Source of the DNA: Gnetum montanum | Taxonomy: Eukaryota; Streptophyta; Gnetopsida; Gnetales; Gnetaceae | Reading direction: 5' to 3' | NCBI GenBank assembly: GCA_015680685.1 | Contig: MNCI01012642.1 | Span: 370,054-434,053, forward strand | DNA length: 64,000 bases | Shown here: positions 55,963 to 64,000 of the stretch, piece after piece | Layout of the letters: the number at the start of each line of letters is the position of its first letter | How positions within the stretch are numbered: position 1 is the stretch's first letter | Notes under the pieces: model-generated | What the model saw: only the letters and a program-made list of their open reading frames with translations | Databases searched by the model: none | Told to the model about the DNA's origin: nothing | Made by a program: the position numbers and the translations under genes

Positions 55963-56938
55963 TGTTGGGGATGATTCTTGGATGTTTTGGCATGTTTTAA
56001 GGTGTTTTTGGCTTATTTTGATGAGTTTAGAAGGTTCCAAGATCTATGGGGACTTTTTTGGAGCAATTTGGTGGCTTTTGGCATCAAAATGAGCATTTTT
56101 ATTTTTGGCACCTACAAGATAGACATCTCCCTAGAAAGATGGACATCTCCACTGAGACGTCTCACCTAAAGTGTGGACATCTCAACACTAGAGTATATGT
56201 CTACCAAAAATAGTAGATGTCTCTCCTAAAATCAAGGCTTTCATAATAGACATCCTAGCAAAGCCAAAGATAACCCAGATGCATGAGGAAACTTTTTCCA
56301 ATTTAAGAAATAGGTAAAGCAAGATGGAAACAATTGAGGAGAAGGTGAGAAGACTTGAGAAACATCTAAAGAACCTCAAGTTGAGTTGAGGAAAGGTTTC
56401 TAGGATTTTTATCTTATGGTTGCTTATAAATATTGATGTAATTCATCATGGTTAGTGTTGTAGTGCCAAGTTCCAAAGTGTCCCGTGCCACAGTGCCAAG
56501 TTCCAAAGTACCAAGGGCCAAAGTATAAATGCTAAAGGCCAAACATTCCAATAGATGGTAAGAGAGAAAGCTCTTAAGGGAAGAGAGCTTGTGCAAGGAA
56601 GTTGAGTGAGAGGCAAGGAAGAACACTTGAGAGAGATTAGAAGAATCTCTTATAAGTGTCTTATCTTGAGCTCAGGCTTCATTGTGAGCAATTGAGGATT
56701 AAGAGAGGACAAGTGTGGCCTCTAAGATCCTTGGGAGAGTTGCGAGTTGAGCTTGGCTCCTCATCTTTGATGTATTTTCTATGTATTTAAGAAATTATTT
56801 TAATATAAGGAATATTTTCTCTATTTTATTGTGTCATTCTTATTTTCTAAGCTAGATATACTTGGAAGTTGTGGATTGGGTCCTACTGGGATTTATCAAG
56901 GTGCAACACCCTTGCACCACAAGAGAAGGTAATCCACA
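55963..56938 (+). mobile_element. Possible copia LTR-like remnant
   Basis: Starts TGTTGGGG and has, like the E7 LTRs, repeated GACATCTC/GAGACGTCTC words (56,121-56,260) and a late part with 'ggtcctactgggatttatcaaggtgc' comparable in style to E7's U5 ('gggatcctacaaaattgagtg'). A short duplication of 'gtgccaagttccaaagt' lies at 56,464 and 56,494. No clear target duplication; boundaries are guesses. Confidence 0.35.
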
Positions 56939-56939
56939 A

Positions 56940-57420
56940 GAGTAGCATATCATGAAAATAATCAAATACTTTTTTATTTACACCATAATTGATTTAGTTC
57001 AAATATAGATGAAATGCAAAGTATTTGCTGCAAACTAAAATATCTTCAAAATATTACTTTGGAAGAAATAAATAAGACATCAACAATGTTGTCTAGGTTA
57101 GATAAAAATATGTTATACCATATATCATGAATGAATTTTAATTGAATAAGATCATAATCAATGGTCTTTCTCAAATAATAACTATGAAGTATTATAGTAG
57201 AGAAATATATAAGAAGTCTAGGTTTACTATTCATGGAATCCCAAGTAATTATTTTTACTGTCACTTAAGCAATTTTAAATAGGTTCATGTATATATTGAT
57301 CATGAAAAAAAAGCTAAAATAAATCCCCAGTCTAGTAGGATAGCAATAATTAGAATTTTTTAATGAGTAGTAAATGAAATGATAAATTAGTCATCCTTTG
57401 AGAATAGGTAGGTTCTATGA
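56940..57420. other. Left flank of E7, nothing recognised
   Basis: AT-rich, no convincing frame. Confidence 0.4.
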
Positions 57421-57425
57421 GATGG
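57421..57425. repeat. E7 target site duplication, left (GATGG)
   Basis: Identical to 63,608-63,612. Confidence 0.85.
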
Positions 57426-58470
57426 TGTTGACTTTCTAGTATGTCAAAGCATTAAGGAAAATGGAGTACAAGGGTGTTTGTGTGGTTGTGTCATTGTTTT
57501 GTTTGTAGGAAAAAAATGTGAATGCTTGTAGAAGCTCAAGAACATAAACAAGGAACAAAAAATTCAAGTGCAAAGAAAGGTTGAAGAAAGACACCTCCAA
57601 TAAATAGTAGACATCTTGGTAGGATTGAAGGTAGCACAGGAAAAGATGTCTCTACAAAACAACAAACATCTTTCAACAAACAAAGATTTCTTTCATTAGA
57701 TAAAGATGTGTTTGTAAAATGAAGGCCAATTATAGAAAGACGTCTTTCACCAAAAGAAGGCATATTCCCAAAATGGAGGCTAAATGTAGAAAGATGTCTT
57801 AGTCATGAAGAAGATGTCTTACATGATCATTAGCTAGCCATTTCATGAGTTCTAAGATGAATTTGGAAACATAGTGGCTATAAGAAGACATCATTCTCAT
57901 TGGAAAATGTGCATGCTCTTGTACTATCATTGTGTAATCATTTGGCAATCATTGTTGCTCCTCATTGTTCTATCTTTTTTCTATTGTAAAGTGAGCTATA
58001 TCTCAAGTACAAGGATTAGCAAACTAAGTTTCATTCATCCATTGTAATCATTGTTCTCTTTTGTTTCCTTGAGAGGTTGATGTGCTTCTTGCAGGAAGGC
58101 ATCTTGCTTAATTTTGTTGGGATCCTACAAAATTGAGTGTTGGTGTAGCACCACAACACTTTGAAATAGAGCTCAAGTTGTAAAGGTTGTGGGATCTTGA
58201 AAATCACTTTCTAGGCTTGTTGGAACCTTGTGAGGTTGAGTGGATTCATAGCATCAAATTACCAAAGCTAATCTTAGAGCTTGTATGGGGTGTGATACCC
58301 TCCAAACCACATTTGAAAGCAACAAAGTCCTGAGATGAACTTGTGAACTACCCTCCAAATGTGGACTACCCAAGTTGGAAAACCACATTAAATTTGATGT
58401 GCATTTTGTCTCAAAGTATTTTAATTTGAATAACTTATTCATCTCCCTCTTCTAAGTCCAATGATCCACA
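57426..58470 (+). repeat. E7 5' LTR
   Basis: 1,045 bp, start TGTTGACTTTC, end ATGATCCACA. Collinear with 62,631-63,607. Rich in AAAGATGTC/GACATCTTT words, including the perfect 14-bp palindrome GAAAGACGTCTTTC at 57,735-57,748. Confidence 0.9.
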
Positions 58471-58472
58471 AG

Positions 58473-58485
58473 TGGTATTAAAGCC
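58473..58485 (+). other. E7 primer binding site (tRNA-iMet)
   Basis: TGGTATTAAAGCC two bases after the LTR; the family site is TGGTATCAGAGCC. Confidence 0.8.
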
Positions 58486-58523
58486 TAGTACTCTTCCTCA
58501 TCATTAACTTCAAAGAGTGAACA

Positions 58524-59267
58524 ATGGAGGGGATATCTTATACAAAGCCACCCATGTTCGATGGATTTGACTTTACCTACTAGAAAGCTAGAATGCAAGG
58601 ATTCTTTAAATCCATGGAGTTTGAAGTTTGGGAATCAATCTTTGAAGGCTAAACTCCACCTATCGATAGCTCCACTAGGATCATCAAGCCCTCCAACAAA
58701 TGGACACAAGAGAAGAAAGATAAGGTCATGTTTGATTCTAGAGCAAAGAATTATTTATATTGTGGTTTGGAAAAATCTAAATTTAATAGAATAGAAGGAT
58801 GTAAAATTACTAAATAAATTTGGAAAATTCTTGAAGCTACATATGGAGGAACCACTTTTGTTAAGTAATCAAAATTGTTAGTCTTGCAAAGAGAGTAGGT
58901 TAAGCTTAAAATGACAGAAGATGAGAAGATAAAATATTACTTCTCTAGAGCCAATGGTATTGTTGTAGCTATTAGAGGTACTAGTAAATATTTTCCTAAA
59001 ATCAATGTGATCATTAAAATGATCAGAACTGTTCATCTAGAGTTTAGACCTAAGGTCATGGCCATGGAAGAAATCAGAGATTTCTCAACTCTAAAATTTG
59101 AAGCATTTCAAAGTGCTCTCATTGCTTATGAAATGAATATCATAAGCAAAGGAGCTATCCGAGAAAGATCCATTACCTTCAAGACTTCCTCCAAGAAGAA
59201 GGAGCTCAATGAGCATGATGAGGGCAGTGAAGATGAGTTTGCTTTTCTCACTAAGAAGCTACAATGA
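58524..59267 (+). pseudogene. E7 gag, N-terminal domain (decayed)
   Basis: Start ATG at 58,524 (MEGISYTKPPMFDG). One frame runs to 59,267 with five stops, the first (TAG) where the family has Trp in FDG-Y-YWKARM. Then MQGFFKSMEFEVWESIFEG, IWKILEATYGGTT, LKMTEDEKIKYYFSRANGIV, KVMAMEEIRDFSTLKFEAFQ and KGAIRERSITFKTSS, the copia gag (UBN2/DUF4219-type) pattern of SIRE/Maximus. The last 118 codons (58,911-59,267) are open. Forms the particle; no enzyme. Confidence 0.85.
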
Positions 59268-59369
59268 CTAATAACGAGAAGGAACAAAGGAACACATTAG
59301 CAAAAATTTGATCACTTCAAAGGTAACGAAAGAGGTAAGAATTTTTTAAATTCTAATTTAGATTTTTCT

Positions 59370-60257
59370 TCTATAGAGAGTTGGGTTTGCGGAGGAAGAG
59401 ACCATATGTCCTTCAAATGTCCTAGTAATTTCAAATTGCAACCCAAGAACAAATCCACTGAAGAAGTAAAGAAGACCAACTTCTATACAAGTTGGGATGA
59501 TGAGGAGCAAAGTGAGGAAGAAGTGGAGGATGATGCAAAAAATTCACATCTCATCTATATGGCCCTCACTGATGATGACACTTATTCATTATTTGATGAT
59601 CTTAATGATGAAGAAAGGTTTGATCTTTTATGTAATGAGCTTCTATCATTTCAAAGTCTTTATAATAAGTTAAATAAACAAGTCAAGTCTAAAGATTAGG
59701 AATTATCTTTGTTGAATTTGACTATTTTTTATCTTACTAAACAACTCTCATACCTAAGGGCTGAGAATGAAAAGCTAATTTCATCCTTAGAATAAGCCAA
59801 ATTGGAAGTTGCAGACATCAAATTAATAAATGAAAGATTGGAAAAGGGAAATGAATTGCTTTGAATGATACTAGGACAAGGAAGAAGTCTGCATAACAAG
59901 AGTGGTCTAGGATGCTACACACAAGAGCAGTCACCTTCTATAAACCCATCACAATTGAATGATACTTTGGAAGAAAAATCTAGCACATCAAAATGAGAGG
60001 AAGCACCCATCAATCAAAATGATCCTAAAAGATTTGATCATCCTAATCCCACATACTTCCATAGAAGGATGAGGTGTTATTATTCTCACAAGTTAGGACA
60101 TGAACAATGGGATTACAATCTTAAGTATTATCATATAAATAATTGGTCATATCATAGGACTCCTTGGTCTTATCAAATTGCACTAAGAAATGATTTTGTG
60201 CAAGATCATACAAGAGATTGGATTTCAACTAAAAAGACTAGAGAAACAAAGAAATAA
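59370..60257 (+). pseudogene. E7 gag, zinc knuckles and acidic/coiled-coil part (decayed)
   Basis: Near 59,385 VCGGRDHMSFKC is a worn CCHC knuckle, followed by an acidic block YTSWDDEEQSEEEVEDD (SIRE elements have a WSDED-like block here) and EERFDLLCNELLSF (open 59,406-59,699). Then a coiled-coil stretch (LRAENEKLISSLE, NERLEKGNELL) and near 60,069 a second knuckle-like RCYYSHKLGH. Frameshifts separate it from the N-terminal domain. Confidence 0.75.
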
Positions 60258-61055
60258 TGAGGAATTAAATGCCAAAAACATGGGAATTAGGATCCTCTCA
60301 CCAAAAAATTCGTAAGAGGAAGCCAAACTTTGGACATTGAAGAAGTTTGGTTGAGAAGAAAATCCTCAAAAAAGGAAACTCATTGTCTAGCCTTTTGAAT
60401 ACCATTACTTTGACAATGTAGTAGGTAAGTAGAGGTAAGTTTTTTCTTCTTAATTTTTGCAAGCTTTCATTAAGAATATGGTCCATTGGCAGCCTTTGCC
60501 AACCCCATTCTATTTTTGGCAAAGACATCTTCACAAAAAGAAAGACACCTACAAAAATATGTCTTTTAATGAGCAAAGATGTCTTTGTAAGTTTTCATAC
60601 CTCATAGTAAATATTTCTATTGAGTATGAAAGATTCCTTCTATAATTTTAAAACATAGGAAAGACATCTTCCTTCTGAAAAAGACATCTTGTTTTTTGTT
60701 CAAAGTCCTTGTTTTCCACTGCTATTAAAGACAAAACCCCCATTTCTTTGTTGTATTCTCTCATTTGATCCCACAGAGACAACTAGGGATCCATCATCAA
60801 AAACAATTTTATTAGAGATGGCCCACAAGAAGGTTGAAAACACTTAGAGCACCACCAAAGAAGAAGTCCAAAGGAAGTTCCAATAGTGCACCATCTTCTT
60901 ACATGCCCTAGTTTTGCAACACAAGTGCACAACATAGGTTTGAGGCAACTTGAACCACTAGCATAATTTTTGAACATTCTCTTACATTTCTAGCTCACAA
61001 ATAGCAAGCCTTGCTAGATTATGTTAAGCTTCTGAACTAGAGTACTTTCATTACT
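60258..61055 (+). other. E7 internal stretch without recognised domain
   Basis: Where integrase should begin there is none. 60,520-60,690 holds five AAGACATCTT/AAAGATGTC words like those of the LTRs, so an LTR-like fragment may be embedded here. A weak Lys/Ser-rich plus frame runs from 60,800 to 61,000. Confidence 0.45.
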
Positions 61056-62265
61056 ATGAGTTTTCTAGTTCCTGAGGTACTGATTAGGGAGTTCTACTAT
61101 AATATTGTTGTTTCTAATGTTTTTGTTGGAGCATTCACATCAATGGTTGGGGAAATTGTTTTTGAGGTCTCTCCCCAAGTTGTGAATGTAATTCTGGATA
61201 TTTCTAGTTCAGATGTCTTCCAAGTAACCATTGATACCATGCATGATATTTACACAAACAATATAATGCTTGTAGGACACGATGAATTCTATGATGTATT
61301 ATTTAGAAGAGATATGTCTTTTGATAGGGACCATATTGATAAAAGCAAGATGACTCCTAATGCCTCCACCTTGTCACTTATTGTTCTATACAACATCATT
61401 GTGAAAGGGGAAAACTACAAGAATCTACTGCCATCCTAGGCGTTGTACTTTATTTTATTCTCATAAAATTACCATTGGACCTAGGGCATACACTCTACTA
61501 AGACATTTTTAGCCTCTATGTCAAGGAGAGGGTCCTTGGGCACCCCTACCTCAGTAGCTTATTAATTCACTAGAGGGGTGTACCTATTCCATATTTACCT
61601 TTGCTTAAAGGTAAGAGGAATCTCAATGAATAAATTGAGAAGAGGATTACTTCCCATGTCGCTGAAGTAGGACCTAGCACTAAACCACGAAAATAGAAGA
61701 AGGAAGAATCTCCATAACTAAAGAGATCAAAATCCACAAGTGCCATAATTAGTTCATCTCTAAAGAATCTTCTCTAATCCTTTGCACAAGCTATCAGAAA
61801 TCTTGGAAGGAAACTCTCTTACTTGCGTAAGAGTTTGAATGCAACTAGCATTCCACCTTCCTTCAATAGGTAGGTGTTTGAAGAGCTTACTACTCCTCCT
61901 ATTTCTATCAATGAGGAGGATGTTCCTATGCCACCAAGACATTCTGTAGTAGCCAACCCTTCACATATCTATGACTCAAGGATGAAGTCTAACTTAGAGC
62001 TTGAGGAACCACTGGCACATGTTTAGGGGGAGCATCATGTTCCCATGCAGCAGCATCATGATCCTACACTACCTATTCAATCAGTCCCTCCATCAACTGA
62101 TGCTCCTAGCTCTTTTGAGCAATGGGCTATGGAGAGTATCTTTGGGACCATGTCCCAATGGATTCCAACTTAGCAGCCTCTAGTTCAAATAGATCCTCCA
62201 ACCTCATCTCAATTTCAAGTAACACTTTGTCAAATAGATCCTCCAACCTCATCTCAATTTCATTA
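61056..62265 (+). pseudogene. E7 second ORF, plant transposon-protein-domain-like
   Basis: Open from MSFLVPEVLI (61,056) to 61,439: REFYYNIVVSNVF, TSMVGEIVFEVSPQVVNVIL, ASTLSLIVLYNIIVKGENY. The order REFY-N, V-G--V-FS---IN--L and LLY-II-G matches the putative plant transposon protein domain (PF20167 as I recall), often found in plant retroelement polyproteins. After a frameshift near 61,450-61,520 it goes on with LGHPYLSSLLIH-RGVPIPYL, a Lys/Arg-rich patch with VAEVGPSTKPRK, and a Pro/Ser/Gln-rich tail to 62,265 with a few TAG stops. Function unknown; no catalytic motif. Confidence 0.6.
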
Positions 62266-62614
62266 ATTGTGCTCTAATGTGATTATGGACAATTTGATAT
62301 GTAACAGTTTGAAAATGAGTTATAGACAAATGATCTTTATTATTTGTTATCTCTATGTGGTATACCATTGCTCTTTATTTTTTCCTTTTCATCATTTTAG
62401 TATTTTCCATGTACTATCGAACTCCCTTGAACCTCAATGCTTTATCTTAAACCCTAGCTACCATAGTAATTTATATGTCTTATTATACTTTTTAAAGATT
62501 TATTTATATGCCTTATCCTTTTTGATGTTGTTCAAAAGGTGGGAGAGTATAGTTTCTAATATAATTGGAGATTTTGCATGTCTACTAACCCATTTTCTTA
62601 AGTTTTCAAAATCA
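62266..62614. other. E7 3' untranslated stretch
   Basis: T-rich; the frame at 62,267-62,755 is hydrophobic only because of T-richness and runs into the LTR, so it is not accepted as a gene. Confidence 0.5.
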
Positions 62615-62630
62615 CAAAAAAGAGGGATAT
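62615..62630 (+). other. E7 polypurine tract
   Basis: AAAAAAGAGGGATAT directly before the 3' LTR. Confidence 0.75.
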
Positions 62631-63607
62631 TGTTGACCTTTTGGTATGTCAAAACATTAAGGAGAATGAAGTACAAAGATGTTTTTGTGGTTGTTGTGTT
62701 TGTAGGACAAGAATGTGAAGGCTTGAAAAAGCTCAAGGACATGAACAAGGAATGAAGAATTCAAGTGCAAATAAAGGTTGAAGAAAGACATATCCAAGAA
62801 ACAATAGATGTCTTGGCAAGATTGAAGGCAACATAAGTGAAGACATCTTTCTAGAATGAAGGCCAGATATAGAAAGACATTTTTCACTAGAAGAAGATGT
62901 CTTCCTAGAATGGAAGCCAAATGTAGAAAGACATTTTAGTCACAAAGAAGACATATTCTATAGTGGTCCAAGATGAATTTGGAAACTTAGTGGCTATAAG
63001 AAGACATCATTCTCATTCAAAAATATGCAAGTGCTTGTACTATCATTGTGTAATCATTTGGCAATCATTGTTGCTCCTCATTGTTCAATCTTTTTTCTAT
63101 TGTAAAGTGATTTGTACCTCAAGTACAAGGATTAGAAAACTAAGTTGCATTCATCCCTTATAATCATTGTTCTCTTCTGTTGCCTTGTGGGGTTGATGTG
63201 CTTCTTTTGAGAAGGCATCTTGCTTGAGCTTGTCAAGATCCTACGGGATTGAGTGTTGTTATAGTGCCAAACACTCTAAAGTATAGCTCAAGTTGTAAAG
63301 GTTGTAGGATCCTAGAAATCACTTTCTAAACTTGTCAAGACCTTGTGGTGTTGAGTGGATTCATAGAATTAAATCACTCTAGAGTAGAGCTTAGAGCTTG
63401 TGTAAGGTGTGGTACCCTCCAAACCACATTTGAGAGCAACAAATTCTAGAGGTGCACTTGAAAACTACCCTTCAAGTTTGAACAACCCATGTTGGGGAAC
63501 CACGTTAAATTTGGCATGTGTTTTGTCTCAAATTATTTTAATTTGGGGAACTTATTCACCCCCCACCACACCCCCCACCCTCTAGCTTCTAAGTTCAACG
63601 ATGCACA
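62631..63607 (+). repeat. E7 3' LTR
   Basis: 977 bp, start TGTTGACCTTT, end CGATGCACA. Has an expanded C-rich patch near 63,559-63,580 (CCCCCCACCACACCCCCCACCC in parts) not present in the 5' LTR. Confidence 0.9.
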
Positions 63608-63612
63608 GATGG
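63608..63612. repeat. E7 target site duplication, right (GATGG)
   Basis: Identical to 57,421-57,425. Confidence 0.85.
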
Positions 63613-64000
63613 AACATGTGAGTTAGTGAAATCCTAGTTTATGTCAATGAATCAAAGGATATTATTGAAGAATTAAATAAATCTAGTTTAGAAGAACTTG
63701 AAAAATAGTCCATTTGTAAAAGCTACTTATCAAGAATTTTTGGCCCATATTATCTAAATGTCACATTCAATAAAAAATATGATGTATTTAATCTATAGAA
63801 CATTTAATATCCTTGATAACAGAAGAAAATGAATAATTGATCTAATAGTGAAGGAGAAAATACAAAGAAACTTGCAAAAGTACTATGGCTATGTTACAAT
63901 ATGTACAAATATATATTATATTTATAAAGATATGGCAACAAGGTAACCACAAAATTACATTAACATCATTCATGATAGGCTGGACAAGTTTGAGAGATTG
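63613..64000. other. Right flank of E7, nothing recognised
   Basis: AT-rich continuation of the sequence left of E7; no frame or repeat recognised. Confidence 0.4.

Larger units (their letters stand above)
57426..63607 (+). mobile_element. E7: SIRE/Maximus-like copia element without pol
   Basis: Complete outline: 5' LTR 57,426-58,470, tRNA-iMet primer site, gag, a second ORF, polypurine tract, 3' LTR 62,631-63,607, perfect 5-bp duplication GATGG. Gag wording is that of SIRE/Maximus copia elements. Between the gag end (~60,260) and the 3' LTR there is no integrase or RT motif, and only 2.4 kb, too little for a copia pol. Instead a frame at 61,056-62,265 resembles the plant transposon-protein domain. 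A non-autonomous gag-bearing derivative, now with stops. Confidence 0.85.

Noticed and set aside
62267-62755. 162-codon hydrophobic plus frame
   Set aside because: T-rich 3' untranslated sequence that runs into the LTR; no domain.

Overview
This is 64 kb of highly repetitive, AT-rich nuclear DNA from a land plant, probably a gymnosperm. Signs of a plant are Athila/Tat-, Tekay- and SIRE-like retroelements, tRNA-iMet and tRNA-Asp primer sites, and TTTAGGG-type telomeric heptamers. The gymnosperm guess rests on a Penelope-like reverse transcriptase remnant (a class I know from conifers and not as a usual part of angiosperm genomes) and on deep nesting of old elements; it is an inference. No intact host gene, rRNA, tRNA gene or CRISPR is visible. 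Nearly every long reading frame is a broken piece of a mobile element, so most genes are listed as pseudogenes. Elements are named E1-E7.

Layout. 1-10,585: E1, a minus-strand Athila/Tat-like Ty3/gypsy element running off the left edge. It has gag, protease, RT, RNase H and integrase and a 5' LTR at 9,689-10,585. Its gag is split by about 2.9 kb (5,768-~8,690) holding degenerate telomeric heptamers, a minisatellite and a decayed Penelope-like RT. 10,586-19,512: AT-rich DNA with a decayed MULE/SWIM-type transposase-like gene (12,150-13,260), tandem repeats, a GC-rich retroposed insert with a perfect 15-bp target duplication (15,026-15,730, containing an assembly gap) and a SINE-like piece. 19,513-52,458: E4, one Tekay/Del-like chromovirus on the minus strand, inflated to about 33 kb by insertions. 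Its 3' LTR (19,513-~21,820 plus ~35,670-36,046) is split by E5, an unclassified plus-strand element, which is itself split by E2. Its gag is split by E3 and a candidate solo LTR (E6). Its 5' LTR (49,509-52,458) holds a SINE.

E2 (26,669-33,956, 5-bp duplication ATTAA) and E3 (40,023-~47,356) are relatives of E1 that keep gag and protease but share a deletion of the whole RT-RNase H-integrase region. They look like a non-autonomous subfamily. Their LTRs carry a variable array of GCGATATCGC-type palindromes filling the short U3 just upstream of the TATA box. 57,426-63,607: E7, a plus-strand SIRE/Maximus-like copia element with both LTRs and a perfect GATGG duplication. It has gag, no recognisable pol, and a second ORF resembling the plant transposon-protein domain.

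Relative order: E4 is older than E5, E3 and its SINE; E5 is older than E2. Most in-frame stops are TAG/TAA where the family has Trp or Gln, as expected from cytosine deamination of methylated repeats. There are two assembly gaps, 15,236-15,658 and 30,115-30,513.
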